This document shows, one piece after another, positions 17,416-25,850 of a DNA stretch of 64,000 nt (position 1 is its first letter; every line of letters starts with the position of its first letter). Origin of the DNA: Indibacter alkaliphilus LW1 (GTDB lineage: Bacteria; Bacteroidota; Bacteroidia; Cytophagales; Cyclobacteriaceae); contig NZ_ALWO02000052.1 in NCBI RefSeq assembly GCF_000295935.2, forward strand, positions 434,001-498,000. The letters are read 5' to 3'. A program made the translations under genes and the position numbers. The notes under the pieces were generated by a model, which was given only the letters and a program-made list of their open reading frames with translations, was not told the DNA's origin and did not search any database.

Positions 17416-18582
17416 TCAGTCTTGAGGAATCAATTTGATCATCAGGCCAGTAGCTTCAGTCACGGCATAGATATACCCATCCGGGCTTTGAGATACTTGT
17501 CTTACTCTACCTATATCTTGCAGTAATGTTTCTTCGGTAACATATTCGGTTCCGTCAAGTTCAACTCTGGCAATTTGTTGACCGGCCAATCCTGCTACTA
17601 AAATATTGCCTTTCCATGCCGGATATTTATCAGAGGTAACCAAGGTCATTCCGCATGTTGCAATCGAAGGTACCCAATACGTAACTGGATCTTCTACTCC
17701 TTCTTTCTGTGTTTCTTCAGAGATGATTGAGCCGTCATAATCTATGCCATAGGTGACTTCAGGCCAACCGTAGTTTTTTCCTTTTTTGATGAGGTTGAGT
17801 TCATCCCCGCCCTTGGGACCATGCTCTACAGACCAAATCCTGTCATTTTCGGAGTCATAAATCATCCCCTGAGGATTTCTGTTTCCATATGTCCAGATCG
17901 AAGCATTTGCACCATCTTTATCCACAAAGGGATTGTCAGAAGGGATACTGCCATCGTCATTGATTCTATGGATTTTCCCGTGGTCATTGTTCAATTCTTG
18001 TGCATTCTGAGGTCTGGAACCTTTGTCCCCGTTGGAGAAATACAAGTATCCGTCATTGTCAAAAATTATTCTATTTCCAAAGTGACGACCGCCCTTCCAA
18101 GTAGGGCCGTTTACAAAGATTTCTTCAAGGTCAGTAAGTGCATTTCCGTTGAGTTTGGCTCTTGATATCACTAATACCTCTCCATCTCCTTCTTCTCTGG
18201 AGTAAGAGAGATAAAGCCAGCCATTGCTTTCATAATTTGGGTGCAGGGCGATATCGAGCAGGCCTGCCTGATTTACCTCTTTTACTGTAGGCATATTACT
18301 GATTTTTTCACCGGTGTAGACGTCATTTTCAAAAATGAGAATCTCACCTTTTCTTTCAGTTACCAGCATTCTTCCGTCAGGCAACCAAGTCATACCCCAA
18401 GGGTTTTCGAAATCTGTGTAAAGCGTGTCTACCTTGATTTTCATTTTCTCAGTAGATATTGCAAATGGGTCTGCTTCAGCTGTTGGATTATTGTTTGATG
18501 AATTGCCGTTTTCTTGACAGGAAAGCAAGCTTATTGATAGCGCTCCTGCCAAAATAAAAGATAGATTCTTTAAGTTTTTCAT
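17416..18582 (-). CDS. PQQ-dependent sugar dehydrogenase, lipoprotein
   Basis: A 388-residue six-bladed propeller of the soluble glucose/aldose dehydrogenase (GSDH) family. The lipoprotein signal has its lipobox at ISLLSC (C22) and is followed by a Ser/Asn linker. Family motifs are PWGMTWLPDGRMLVTERKG, GLLDIALHPNY, GGRHFGNRI (probable catalytic base H167), YGNRNPQGM and EHGPKGGDELN. In the family, PQQ and calcium oxidise aldoses and pass electrons to the respiratory chain. No PQQ synthesis gene is in the window, so the cofactor would come from outside or elsewhere. Substrate uncertain. Confidence 0.88.
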   Translation of the reverse strand: MKNLKNLSFILAGALSISLLSCQENGNSSNNNPTAEADPFAISTEKMKIKVDTLYTDFENPWGMTWLPDGRMLVTERKGEILIFENDVYTGEKISNMPTVKEVNQAGLLDIALHPNYESNGWLYLSYSREEGDGEVLVISRAKLNGNALTDLEEIFVNGPTWKGGRHFGNRIIFDNDGYLYFSNGDKGSRPQNAQELNNDHGKIHRINDDGSIPSDNPFVDKDGANASIWTYGNRNPQGMIYDSENDRIWSVEHGPKGGDELNLIKKGKNYGWPEVTYGIDYDGSIISEETQKEGVEDPVTYWVPSIATCGMTLVTSDKYPAWKGNILVAGLAGQQIARVELDGTEYVTEETLLQDIGRVRQVSQSPDGYIYAVTEATGLMIKLIPQD

Positions 18583-18723
18583 AGAGTTTCTGATGATTTA
18601 CCTTCAAACTTAATCAATTTTTTGGTCAAATGTTTTGAGCATTTTACGGGCGGTGAGCAATTGCTGCCAAAAGAAAGTAAATTGCAGTTAACCCAAAAAT
18701 GAAATTAATAAACAAGAATATTT

Positions 18724-19851
18724 ATGAACAACCAAATTTGGATCATGACCTCTGCTTTTGATCAACTCAATCTTGATCAGACCATTGAAAAGGCTAAAGA
18801 AATAGGTGTTCAAGGTTTAGACCTTTGTGTTTTCAGAAGAGATGGGACAAGGGATGATTTTGTTGCTACTCATTTGGATTATGAAAACTTTGGACCTGAG
18901 GAGGCAAAGGTAATTCTGGACAAATTCAATGTAGCCAAGCTTAGACTTTCCATTGGGGCTTTTGACAATTTAATTGGAGGAGATCCTGAGCATAGAGTAA
19001 AAAATCAAAATCACCTGCTCAAATTGATAAGAATGGCATATCTGCTAGGTGGGGATGAAAATGATGTCAAAGTCGGGACATTTGTAGGCTACAATCACGA
19101 ACTGGGTATTCAAGAAAATGGTTTTGAAAAAAACCTGGAAGAATATCAAAGAGTATTTACACCTATAATAAAGTATGCAGAAGATCTTGGAGTCAGTATT
19201 CTTTATGAAAACTGTCCCATGGAAGGATGGAGGTCTTCGGGTTATAGCACCACTTATAACAACCTCCCAGGTGTACTGGCTGCAAGAAAAATCATGTACG
19301 AACTTATTCCAAGTCCAAATCACGGGGAAATATATGATCCATCCCATGATATCTGGCAGCAAACAGACCCAGTTTCGGTCATTGAACATACTGAAATGGC
19401 AAGGCTCAAAAGGGTACACGTAAAATCAACCAGAAATAATTCGGATCCATATTGGGGGAATATGTATCCTATGCAAAAAGTGAAACCGGAGTGGGCAGAA
19501 AAATCAGGTATTCCTTACAGTACCAATGAATGGGACAGACATCATTATGAAGCCACGCTCCCTGGCTTCGGTCTTGGAGATAGTATGGATTGGAGAAAGT
19601 TTGTGGATACGTTAAAAGAAAGGAATTTTGCCGGACCTTTTGAAATAGAAAATGAAGCTAAACTTTCCAAACAAACAGGAAACTTGGGGGCTGTGGTTCA
19701 AGGCTGCAAAGCGGCTGTTCAAAATCTCGCACCCTTACTTTACCCACTTACAGATAATGGCTTTGTCTATCCTGAGAAGGAGATTTTGCCTTTGAAGGAT
19801 TTTAGCATAAAAAATATTAAGGAAGTAAACATAGAAGAGCTTGGTCTATAG
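18724..19851 (+). CDS. Sugar phosphate isomerase/epimerase-like TIM barrel
   Basis: A 375-residue xylose-isomerase-like TIM-barrel protein. It has an N-terminal strand pattern (KAKEIGVQGLDLCVFRRDGT), likely metal-ligand regions ILYENCPMEGW, IYDPSHDIWQ and LKRVHVKST, and near the end GPFEIENEA. There is no signal peptide, so it should be cytoplasmic. Proteins of this fold isomerise or epimerise sugars or inositols; the exact substrate cannot be told. The gene looks complete. It is followed 10 bases later by the remnant of a second isomerase in the same orientation, suggesting a former carbohydrate-use cluster. Confidence 0.8.
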   Translation: MNNQIWIMTSAFDQLNLDQTIEKAKEIGVQGLDLCVFRRDGTRDDFVATHLDYENFGPEEAKVILDKFNVAKLRLSIGAFDNLIGGDPEHRVKNQNHLLKLIRMAYLLGGDENDVKVGTFVGYNHELGIQENGFEKNLEEYQRVFTPIIKYAEDLGVSILYENCPMEGWRSSGYSTTYNNLPGVLAARKIMYELIPSPNHGEIYDPSHDIWQQTDPVSVIEHTEMARLKRVHVKSTRNNSDPYWGNMYPMQKVKPEWAEKSGIPYSTNEWDRHHYEATLPGFGLGDSMDWRKFVDTLKERNFAGPFEIENEAKLSKQTGNLGAVVQGCKAAVQNLAPLLYPLTDNGFVYPEKEILPLKDFSIKNIKEVNIEELGL

Positions 19852-19861
19852 TTTTCATTAA

Positions 19862-20359
19862 AATCCTAAAAGGCTGGGAGAATGTGCCCAAGTAATGCAA
19901 GATCATGGAATCAAGTTTGGGTTGGAATATCTCGGGATGCGCACCATGCTCAATCAAAATCGGTATCCTTTTATTTCCACCATGGAAGAGTGTAGAGACC
20001 TTATTGCTACCACGGGACAGCAAAATGTGGGCTTTGTTCTGGATTCTTTCCATTGGTATTGTGCCAATGAAAATATTGAAGATATCCGAAGCCTCAGTCC
20101 CTCTGAAGTCGTCGTGGTAGATATCAATGACGCAAGATCAGGTTTTACCAGAGAAACCCAGGTGGATGGTAAGCGAGAGCTGCCCCTTGCCACAGGAGTA
20201 ATTGATCTCAAAAGCTTTTTGCAGGGATTGGTAGACATTGGTTATGATGGTCCTGTCCGCACTGAGCCATTCAATCAGGAATTGAATCAAATGGATGATG
20301 CCCCAGCCCTTCAGACTAACATGAAAGCGATAAGAAAGGCTTTGGCCTTATTGGGGTGA
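19862..20359 (+). pseudogene. C-terminal remnant of a sugar phosphate isomerase/epimerase
   Basis: The frame encodes only the second half of a TIM-barrel isomerase. KRLGECAQVMQDHGIKFGLE fits a mid-protein helix and strand; then come a metal/substrate region with VLDSFHWYC and VVDINDARSGF, and the C-terminal GYDGPVRTEPFN. Full family members have about 270-290 residues. Here the open frame starts after an in-frame TAA at 19859-19861, and the first ATG (19895) leaves 154 residues. The conserved sequence runs upstream of that ATG, so a start there would be artificial. The N-terminal half is absent, not frameshifted, which points to an old deletion that joined it to the preceding gene. Confidence 0.75.
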
Positions 20360-20364
20360 AAACT

Positions 20365-22359
20365 TCAGTCAAGTACCATATATTCCGGAATGGTTTTAAG
20401 AATTTTGTTTTGGAGATCTTTCATGTAGAATACATGTGTGTTTCCCTCCTTGTCATCCAATTCAATCCGCTCAATTCTCACAGGAGTATCTCTTGGCCCA
20501 TTTGACCTGAAAAGCAAGTGGTGAGATCCAAACCTTCTGCTACACACTGATCTCCTATTGTTGACTTTTTTTCCATCCATGGTTTCAAAAAACATCCGAA
20601 AAGATTGGTCAGTTTCCTGTGGTTTTTCATTCAAGGGAGAAATTGCCCCGGAAGTTTGTATCAACACCATGTCTTGATTGCTGCTGAGCTGACCGTCTTT
20701 CTGTGAAAAAATGATAATTGATTCGATCTCTACCGGCCCAGAGTACATGGGCACATCCTTTACCAGTTCAAAGCTATAGTTCATCAACTCTTGATTGAAG
20801 TTTCTCGGCAATATATTGAACTGACGGTCATTGGGTCCACGGAGATAATAGGAATTCATTTGGTATTTGCCATAAGGATGGTGAGGAGGAACATATTGGG
20901 GGTAATGGAAACCAATAAAGTATTGTCCACTCCTAAAGCTTCCTGTAGAAGAAGCCCTTACTTGTACCCCCTCATTATGAACAAAGTCCGTTGTCGTGCT
21001 GATTCCGCCCTCTGCATTGCTGGAAGTTTTCGAAACAGTATAAAAGAAGGTATAATGGAGGCCATTGGGAGCTGCGGGGACTCTTTCCGGGAAAAAAGGA
21101 GAAATATAAACTGGTTCAGGGGGAGCGTCGTCCAAGGCAGTCCAGGTCTCCAAAGTTACTCCAGTAGGGAATCCCTTCTCCTCCAAGTGTTTGGCTTGAT
21201 ATTCTCTGACATTGCCAAGGTTGTCGGACATCCTCATTCTGCTGACTCGGTATTCCCGGGCGTGGTTGGCAGTCTGCATGTTCCAACCCAGTTGTGCAGT
21301 AAAGGTGCCCTCAAATTCATCTCCATCCTTCAGGTGGAAAAAGAGTGATTTACCAGGGCCTGAAAAGTCAGGGGCTTGCATATCAATTCTGATTTCATCG
21401 ACACCAGATTCTAAATCTCGGGCATTAAGCGTTACCAAGACTTGTTCATGTCCTTGGTCCCGATCAAAATGGGAAGGTGAAAAATCAAGAGAAATCAATT
21501 CAGGTGGGCTAAGGTCAGGATTGGGAATACTGGCGTCCACTCCTCCAGATACAGTAATATTCATGTCCCTTGAGAGAGGCCTAAATATTTTTTGGCCCTC
21601 TACATCCCAATCGTGATGGGTATACAGTACAATATTTTCAATAAATGGCATCCCAGGGCCCTGTGGTTCATATGTAATCCATCCTTCAAGGGAAGGGAAA
21701 TAGACTTCCAATAAATAATGTGGAATCAGTCTGTTTTGATCAGGCCGTGCAATAAATGTACGTACGGTTCTAGCGGGTATCCCAAGGTGTCTCAAGATGG
21801 CAGCTGGTAAATGAGTAAATCCTATACAATTCACCGTTTGATTTTCAAAGGATTCAATGGCAGAAGGTACTTCGTTTGGGTTACCCCAGAAAAGATGTCC
21901 TCTATTCCACCTCAAGACCTCATAAACAACATCTTTGGTGTTAGGGTCATCGAGTCTGGTGAGTATTTCCTCAGCAAGACTTTGGATCCTGGGATCTTTA
22001 CTTTCTATTTTTGGACTTGGGGAAAGGTAGCGTTTGTCCAGAGAGTTTGGAATGTTTCTCAATGGAAATGCATCTTTAGGGTTCGGCATTTGATTTGCCA
22101 ATGTATTGATGATTTCCACTCTTCCATCTTCTATCTTCCTGATTTCTGTTGCATAGTTCAGGCTTTGGTAAGATTGCATTTCAGGAAATCCACTTAAAGG
22201 ACTCACAATAACAAAGATTTTGGATAAACCGTCAATATCGGCTTTTTCCAACATGTCTTCCATTTCAACTTGGGTATCCTGAGCACAAAGATTTCCAGTC
22301 AAGCTCAGAAAAACATACAGCGCCAAGAGATTCAAAATGTCAGCTTTTTTAAAACTCAT
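20365..22359 (-). CDS. Secreted transglutaminase-like protein
   Basis: A 664-residue protein with a signal peptide (LNLLALYVFLSLTGNLCAQ, about 8-26). The transglutaminase-like core (about 120-240) has the nucleophile C178 in NCIGFTHLPAAILRHLGIPA and H214 in PHYLLEVYF; the third residue aligns with E231 in TYEPQ where Asp is usual. The rest (about 280-664) looks like beta-rich extracellular domains. The family includes peptidases and amidases; a periplasmic or surface hydrolase is plausible. It is a single gene convergent with the isomerase remnant, ending 6 bases away. Substrate unknown. Confidence 0.8.
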   Translation of the reverse strand: MSFKKADILNLLALYVFLSLTGNLCAQDTQVEMEDMLEKADIDGLSKIFVIVSPLSGFPEMQSYQSLNYATEIRKIEDGRVEIINTLANQMPNPKDAFPLRNIPNSLDKRYLSPSPKIESKDPRIQSLAEEILTRLDDPNTKDVVYEVLRWNRGHLFWGNPNEVPSAIESFENQTVNCIGFTHLPAAILRHLGIPARTVRTFIARPDQNRLIPHYLLEVYFPSLEGWITYEPQGPGMPFIENIVLYTHHDWDVEGQKIFRPLSRDMNITVSGGVDASIPNPDLSPPELISLDFSPSHFDRDQGHEQVLVTLNARDLESGVDEIRIDMQAPDFSGPGKSLFFHLKDGDEFEGTFTAQLGWNMQTANHAREYRVSRMRMSDNLGNVREYQAKHLEEKGFPTGVTLETWTALDDAPPEPVYISPFFPERVPAAPNGLHYTFFYTVSKTSSNAEGGISTTTDFVHNEGVQVRASSTGSFRSGQYFIGFHYPQYVPPHHPYGKYQMNSYYLRGPNDRQFNILPRNFNQELMNYSFELVKDVPMYSGPVEIESIIIFSQKDGQLSSNQDMVLIQTSGAISPLNEKPQETDQSFRMFFETMDGKKVNNRRSVCSRRFGSHHLLFRSNGPRDTPVRIERIELDDKEGNTHVFYMKDLQNKILKTIPEYMVLD

Positions 22360-22526
22360 TTTTCATTCATTTTCTAACCTAACAAACCAGGATTAAGGTC
22401 TTTTTTTCTAAATTAAAAAATATCACAGGAAATCAACAAGCAGATATTGAAAATGCAGAATTGGATGAGAATACGTAGGAGCCTAGCGTTTATCCCGATG
22501 ATATGGCTTATAGTTCTGAAGTAGAT

Positions 22527-23570
22527 TTATATTCTGTTGAGTTTTATGGGGTATGTTTTAGAAGCATTCCATTGGCAGACATAGAGGTTTTCATCCTGGT
22601 CTATGCACACATCATGACAATGTTTGAAAACAGGTTCTTTTTGGACCATCAACTGTAATTCTCCATCAAGGTACTTTGGCTCAGTACCCCCGGGATTGGA
22701 TACGACTTTATTATTTTCATCCAGTATGGTGACAAAACCTGAATTGTCCATTTGCTCAAGATACTTGGAGCGGGACCAACAGACTCCAGCATACAGGTTG
22801 TTTCCATGTAAGACAGGTCTGCATACAAATGCACCTGGTAAAAATAGGGTTTCCAAGTATTTTCCATTCAGGGTAAATCTTTTGAAAGAATTGTGTCCAC
22901 GGGAAGTACAGAGTAAGGTCGGGTTAGCGCCTTTGCGTTGGTCAATTGCGATTCCGTGAACTGTTTTGAACTGTGCATCGCCATGTCCATCACCGCCAAA
23001 TTTTCGGATAAATTTGCCTTTTGGGTCATACTGCAATATAAATTGAGAACCGTAGCCATCCGAAATGTATAAATCGCCATTTGGGGCAACGCAGGTTTCG
23101 GTAGGAACCCATGGCATTTTTTCTTTATAGATCCCCTCTTTATGTGGAGAGGTAATTTCAGTGATGATTTTGCCATTCAGGTCAGTCTTGATCACCCTGC
23201 CTCCATTGTCCACAATCCATAAAAATTCTTCACCTCCTTCATTGACCATGCTTAAGCCATGGGCTGCAGGTAAATTCAGTGTCCAGGTGCTCAATAATCT
23301 ACCTGACTGGTTGTAGATGATGATGTTGTTTTTGGGTTCATCAGTCACCATAAATAGCCGGCCCTTTTTGTCCATAACCATTTCGTGACAGTTTTGAACA
23401 GGAGTTTTGGCCGGATCTAAATTTCCCCAGGAAGGATCTACTTTATATTTGAAATCCCCATGACCAATTATTAAGTCATTAGAATAGGAATAGGAAAGAT
23501 TGGGTTTTAATGTCATGGCTAGTCCGGTCAGGGCAGTAAGTTTGAGGAATGCTCTTCTGTCATTGGGCAT
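22527..23570 (-). CDS. Tat-exported NHL/six-bladed beta-propeller protein
   Basis: A 347-residue protein if started at the ATG at 23570, which gives a textbook twin-arginine signal: NDRRAFLKLTALTGLAMTL. An in-frame ATG 12 codons upstream (23606) is also possible. The mature part has repeated NHL-like blades: NCHEMVMDKKGRLFMVTDE, GLSMVNEGGEEFLWIVDNGG, CVAPNGDLYISDGYGS, HGIAIDQRKG and CHDVCIDQDENLYVCQWN. The His and Asp placement resembles peptidyl-alpha-hydroxyglycine lyase-like propellers, but no activity can be assigned. Tat export suggests folding or cofactor loading in the cytoplasm. Confidence 0.82.
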   Translation of the reverse strand: MPNDRRAFLKLTALTGLAMTLKPNLSYSYSNDLIIGHGDFKYKVDPSWGNLDPAKTPVQNCHEMVMDKKGRLFMVTDEPKNNIIIYNQSGRLLSTWTLNLPAAHGLSMVNEGGEEFLWIVDNGGRVIKTDLNGKIITEITSPHKEGIYKEKMPWVPTETCVAPNGDLYISDGYGSQFILQYDPKGKFIRKFGGDGHGDAQFKTVHGIAIDQRKGANPTLLCTSRGHNSFKRFTLNGKYLETLFLPGAFVCRPVLHGNNLYAGVCWSRSKYLEQMDNSGFVTILDENNKVVSNPGGTEPKYLDGELQLMVQKEPVFKHCHDVCIDQDENLYVCQWNASKTYPIKLNRI

Positions 23571-23725
23571 AATTTGACTTTTCAATCTAAAGCAATGCTT
23601 TTTCATATTTCCGGAATTTAAGCCAAAAGGTCATTTTTTATAAAAAAATATTAAATCAGTCAATCCAATAAGGCTTTGATGGTCGTAGCTCTTTTCAAAT
23701 AAGTTAAAACCAACTATTAAGTCTT

Positions 23726-24745
23726 ATGAAAAATTTAACAAAACTAAACAGATTTGCAACGGCCCTTTTTATTGCCGCAGCAAGTTTTGCTTTTTCATCT
23801 TGTAATGATGATGAAATGGAACCAATGCCAAGTATGCCGGGAATGGAGTCCTTTGAATACGGATTCAATGAAGGTCAGTTGCTTGACAATCCGGGAACAG
23901 CATACGATGGCGATGGAGATGGTGACCATCCAAGAAACCTTTCGGCCAGACTCGACATCGAGGAAATGGAAAACGGAATGGCTAGAGTAACAGTAACTTT
24001 GGAAAATGGAATTAACGGATTGGAATATGCAGTGCATGCCCATGATGCTGCTGATCCATCTACTACACCAAATGGGACTCCTTATAATGAGACTCCAAAT
24101 GGTGATGTTTTTGCAGGTATGATCACAATATCCAATGGGTCTGGAAGTAGGTCTGTAGAAACGAACGTGAGCTATGATTTTCTGATCAATGAATACGAAG
24201 GTTTCTTTGTTGTACACGACCCTACTCAGGCAATCAGTACTACTGATTTGACCACATACCTGGTCTTGGGTATTTTTGCTCAGGATCTGCCTGAAGCTAC
24301 GCCTACACTTAGAACCGTTGAATTCGATTATGCCTTTAATGAAGGTCAGGTTTTAGATAACCCTGACATTGCCTATCAAGGTGAGCACCCTAGAGACTTG
24401 ATGGCTAAGATAACTGTAGAGGAGAGAGTTGATGGTACCTCAAGAGTAACAGTTACATTGGACAACACTTTGGATGGGGAAATGTATCCGGTACACTCTC
24501 ATGATGCAGCTGATCCTTCCACTACTCCTAACGGTACTCCATACGATGAGACGCCTAATGGTGATATATTTGCAGCTATGCTTACAGGGAATGGAGGTAC
24601 TGTTTCTGCAAGCAATGATTTAGAGATTTCTTTCAATGAATTGACCAGAAATTACGAAGGTTTCTTTGTAGTGCATGACCCAACACAGGATCTGAGCACA
24701 ACAAACTTGACTACCTACTTGATTTTAGGTCTTTTTGCCAGATAA
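23726..24745 (+). CDS. Lipoprotein with two tandem ~140-residue repeats
   Basis: A 339-residue protein with a lipoprotein signal (lipobox AFSSC, C26) and an acidic, Met-rich linker (NDDEMEPMPSMPGMESF). The rest is two copies of one domain (about 43-190 and 198-339). Both carry FNEGQ, DNP, HPR, RVTVTLxN, HxHDAADPSTTPNGTPY, ETPNGDxFA, YEGFFVVHDPTQ and LTTYLxLGxFA. The His-rich motif HAHDAADPS recalls CHRD or SOD-like beta-sandwiches, but I cannot assign a family. The high similarity between copies points to a recent internal duplication. It ends in a strong terminator. Confidence 0.82.
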   Translation: MKNLTKLNRFATALFIAAASFAFSSCNDDEMEPMPSMPGMESFEYGFNEGQLLDNPGTAYDGDGDGDHPRNLSARLDIEEMENGMARVTVTLENGINGLEYAVHAHDAADPSTTPNGTPYNETPNGDVFAGMITISNGSGSRSVETNVSYDFLINEYEGFFVVHDPTQAISTTDLTTYLVLGIFAQDLPEATPTLRTVEFDYAFNEGQVLDNPDIAYQGEHPRDLMAKITVEERVDGTSRVTVTLDNTLDGEMYPVHSHDAADPSTTPNGTPYDETPNGDIFAAMLTGNGGTVSASNDLEISFNELTRNYEGFFVVHDPTQDLSTTNLTTYLILGLFAR

Positions 24746-24767
24746 TGTTTATTGATCTAAAAAAAAG

Positions 24768-24803
24768 AAAAGGACTGCGGCCTAGGCCACAGTCCTTTTT
24801 TTA
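24768..24803 (+). terminator. Terminator of the two-repeat lipoprotein gene
   Basis: AAAAGGACT (24768-24776) pairs with AGTCCTTTT (24791-24799), and the inner stem is continued by GGCC-TA-GGCC. A T run follows. The A run on the other side could terminate the opposing beta-barrel gene too. Confidence 0.88.
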
Positions 24804-24866
24804 TGAATTAATAGTTGGTTTAGTACTTAGAAATTGATCAAGTACTGTGCCAATGAACCATTTATT

Positions 24867-25565
24867 CTAAAATTCTTCATGAAAATAGAGGACGAACCCA
24901 ATTCCCGGTTGGATAAAATTAAAATTTGATTTTCTGACTTGAAAGTTGAATTGACCGCCATCTCGATCCGGTACAAATTCTACATCTCCCCTGCGAAGAT
25001 ATTCAACTGGCTTAGTTTCCTGGTAGATCACTTTAAATTCAAAAAAACCAAATTCAGGATTTTTAAAGGGGATTTTAAACCCTCCTCCAAATCTTAGAGC
25101 ACCAATCCAGTCTGCGTGATCCCTCCCTTCTTCTATAGGCTCTTCAAATCTGCTTTCTGAGATTTTATATCTGGTATAAAGGTAGTTTGTTCCACCTTGT
25201 AACTCTACAAATGGTTTGAGCTTCCAACTGACTTCCGGTAAGTACCTAAACAAGGCCATGATAGTAAGAGAATTATTATTTCTCCTTAGCCTCAATTGGT
25301 CATTGAATCCTGCATATAAATCCCTTCTTTTTTCGAGCTCAGTGCCATAGATTCCATAGCCAATACTCAGTCCAAGATTGATAGGAAGGTTCCAGAATTC
25401 ATAATATCCAACAGTGCTGAATTCGGGGATAACAATTCCCGGCGAACCCTCCTTAAGCTTACCAACAGGAAATCCCAGGTTACTTTGAAAACCTAAGCCC
25501 CATTGTTGACCGGAAAGCTCCGTACTTAATAAGAAGATAATTGAAAGAGTTAAAAAGGCTTTCAT
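24867..25565 (-). CDS. Outer-membrane beta-barrel protein
   Basis: A 232-residue protein starting at the ATG at 25565 (MKAFLTLSIIFLLSTELSGQ), which gives a clean signal peptide; a TTG 27 bases upstream is in frame but has no such merit. The mature part alternates hydrophobic and polar residues in strand-length segments (WGLGFQSNLGFPVG, LPINLGLSIGYGIYG, FFEFKVIYQET) and ends FIQPGIGFVLYFHEEF, like a small 8- to 10-strand porin-family barrel. Function and partner are unknown. It is a single gene convergent with the lipoprotein. Confidence 0.75.
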   Translation of the reverse strand: MKAFLTLSIIFLLSTELSGQQWGLGFQSNLGFPVGKLKEGSPGIVIPEFSTVGYYEFWNLPINLGLSIGYGIYGTELEKRRDLYAGFNDQLRLRRNNNSLTIMALFRYLPEVSWKLKPFVELQGGTNYLYTRYKISESRFEEPIEEGRDHADWIGALRFGGGFKIPFKNPEFGFFEFKVIYQETKPVEYLRRGDVEFVPDRDGGQFNFQVRKSNFNFIQPGIGFVLYFHEEF

Positions 25566-25728
25566 AGGTCTTGGGGTTTTGTAAACTTTCAAATTACTTC
25601 ATTTTACTTTTGACCTCAATAAGATTAGTTTCCAAACCAAGTTAGAAATCTTGTTTGAATATCGGGAAAAAGCTTGGAAGTCCCTTGCGATTTTTGCTAC
25701 TGTAAATTCTATTTTTGATAAAAATTCC

Positions 25729-25736
25729 TACCTTTG
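25729..25736 (+). promoter_or_regulatory. -7 box of the rpsA promoter
   Basis: TACCTTTG matches TAnnTTTG exactly. No clear -33 TTG lies at the usual spacing. The start of transcription would be near 25743, giving a ~108-base leader. Confidence 0.5.
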
Positions 25737-25740
25737 CAAT

Positions 25741-25850
25741 CCGTTCGGGTGAACGGGGTCCTTGCGCTTGAAAATCAGGGACTTTATCTAAAAACAAAAA
25801 CCTCAATCCGATGACTCTAGGATTGTTGAAAGTCAGAGTTGTAAAATATT
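25741..25850 (+). promoter_or_regulatory. Structured rpsA leader, candidate autoregulatory region
   Basis: Three possible stems follow each other: CCGTTC (25741-25746) with GAACGG (25751-25756); GTCC (25758-25761) with GGAC (25779-25782); and CAATCC (25804-25809) with GGATTG (25820-25825). S1 commonly regulates its own mRNA in bacteria, so a structured leader here may bind S1. This is inference from sequence only. Confidence 0.4.
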
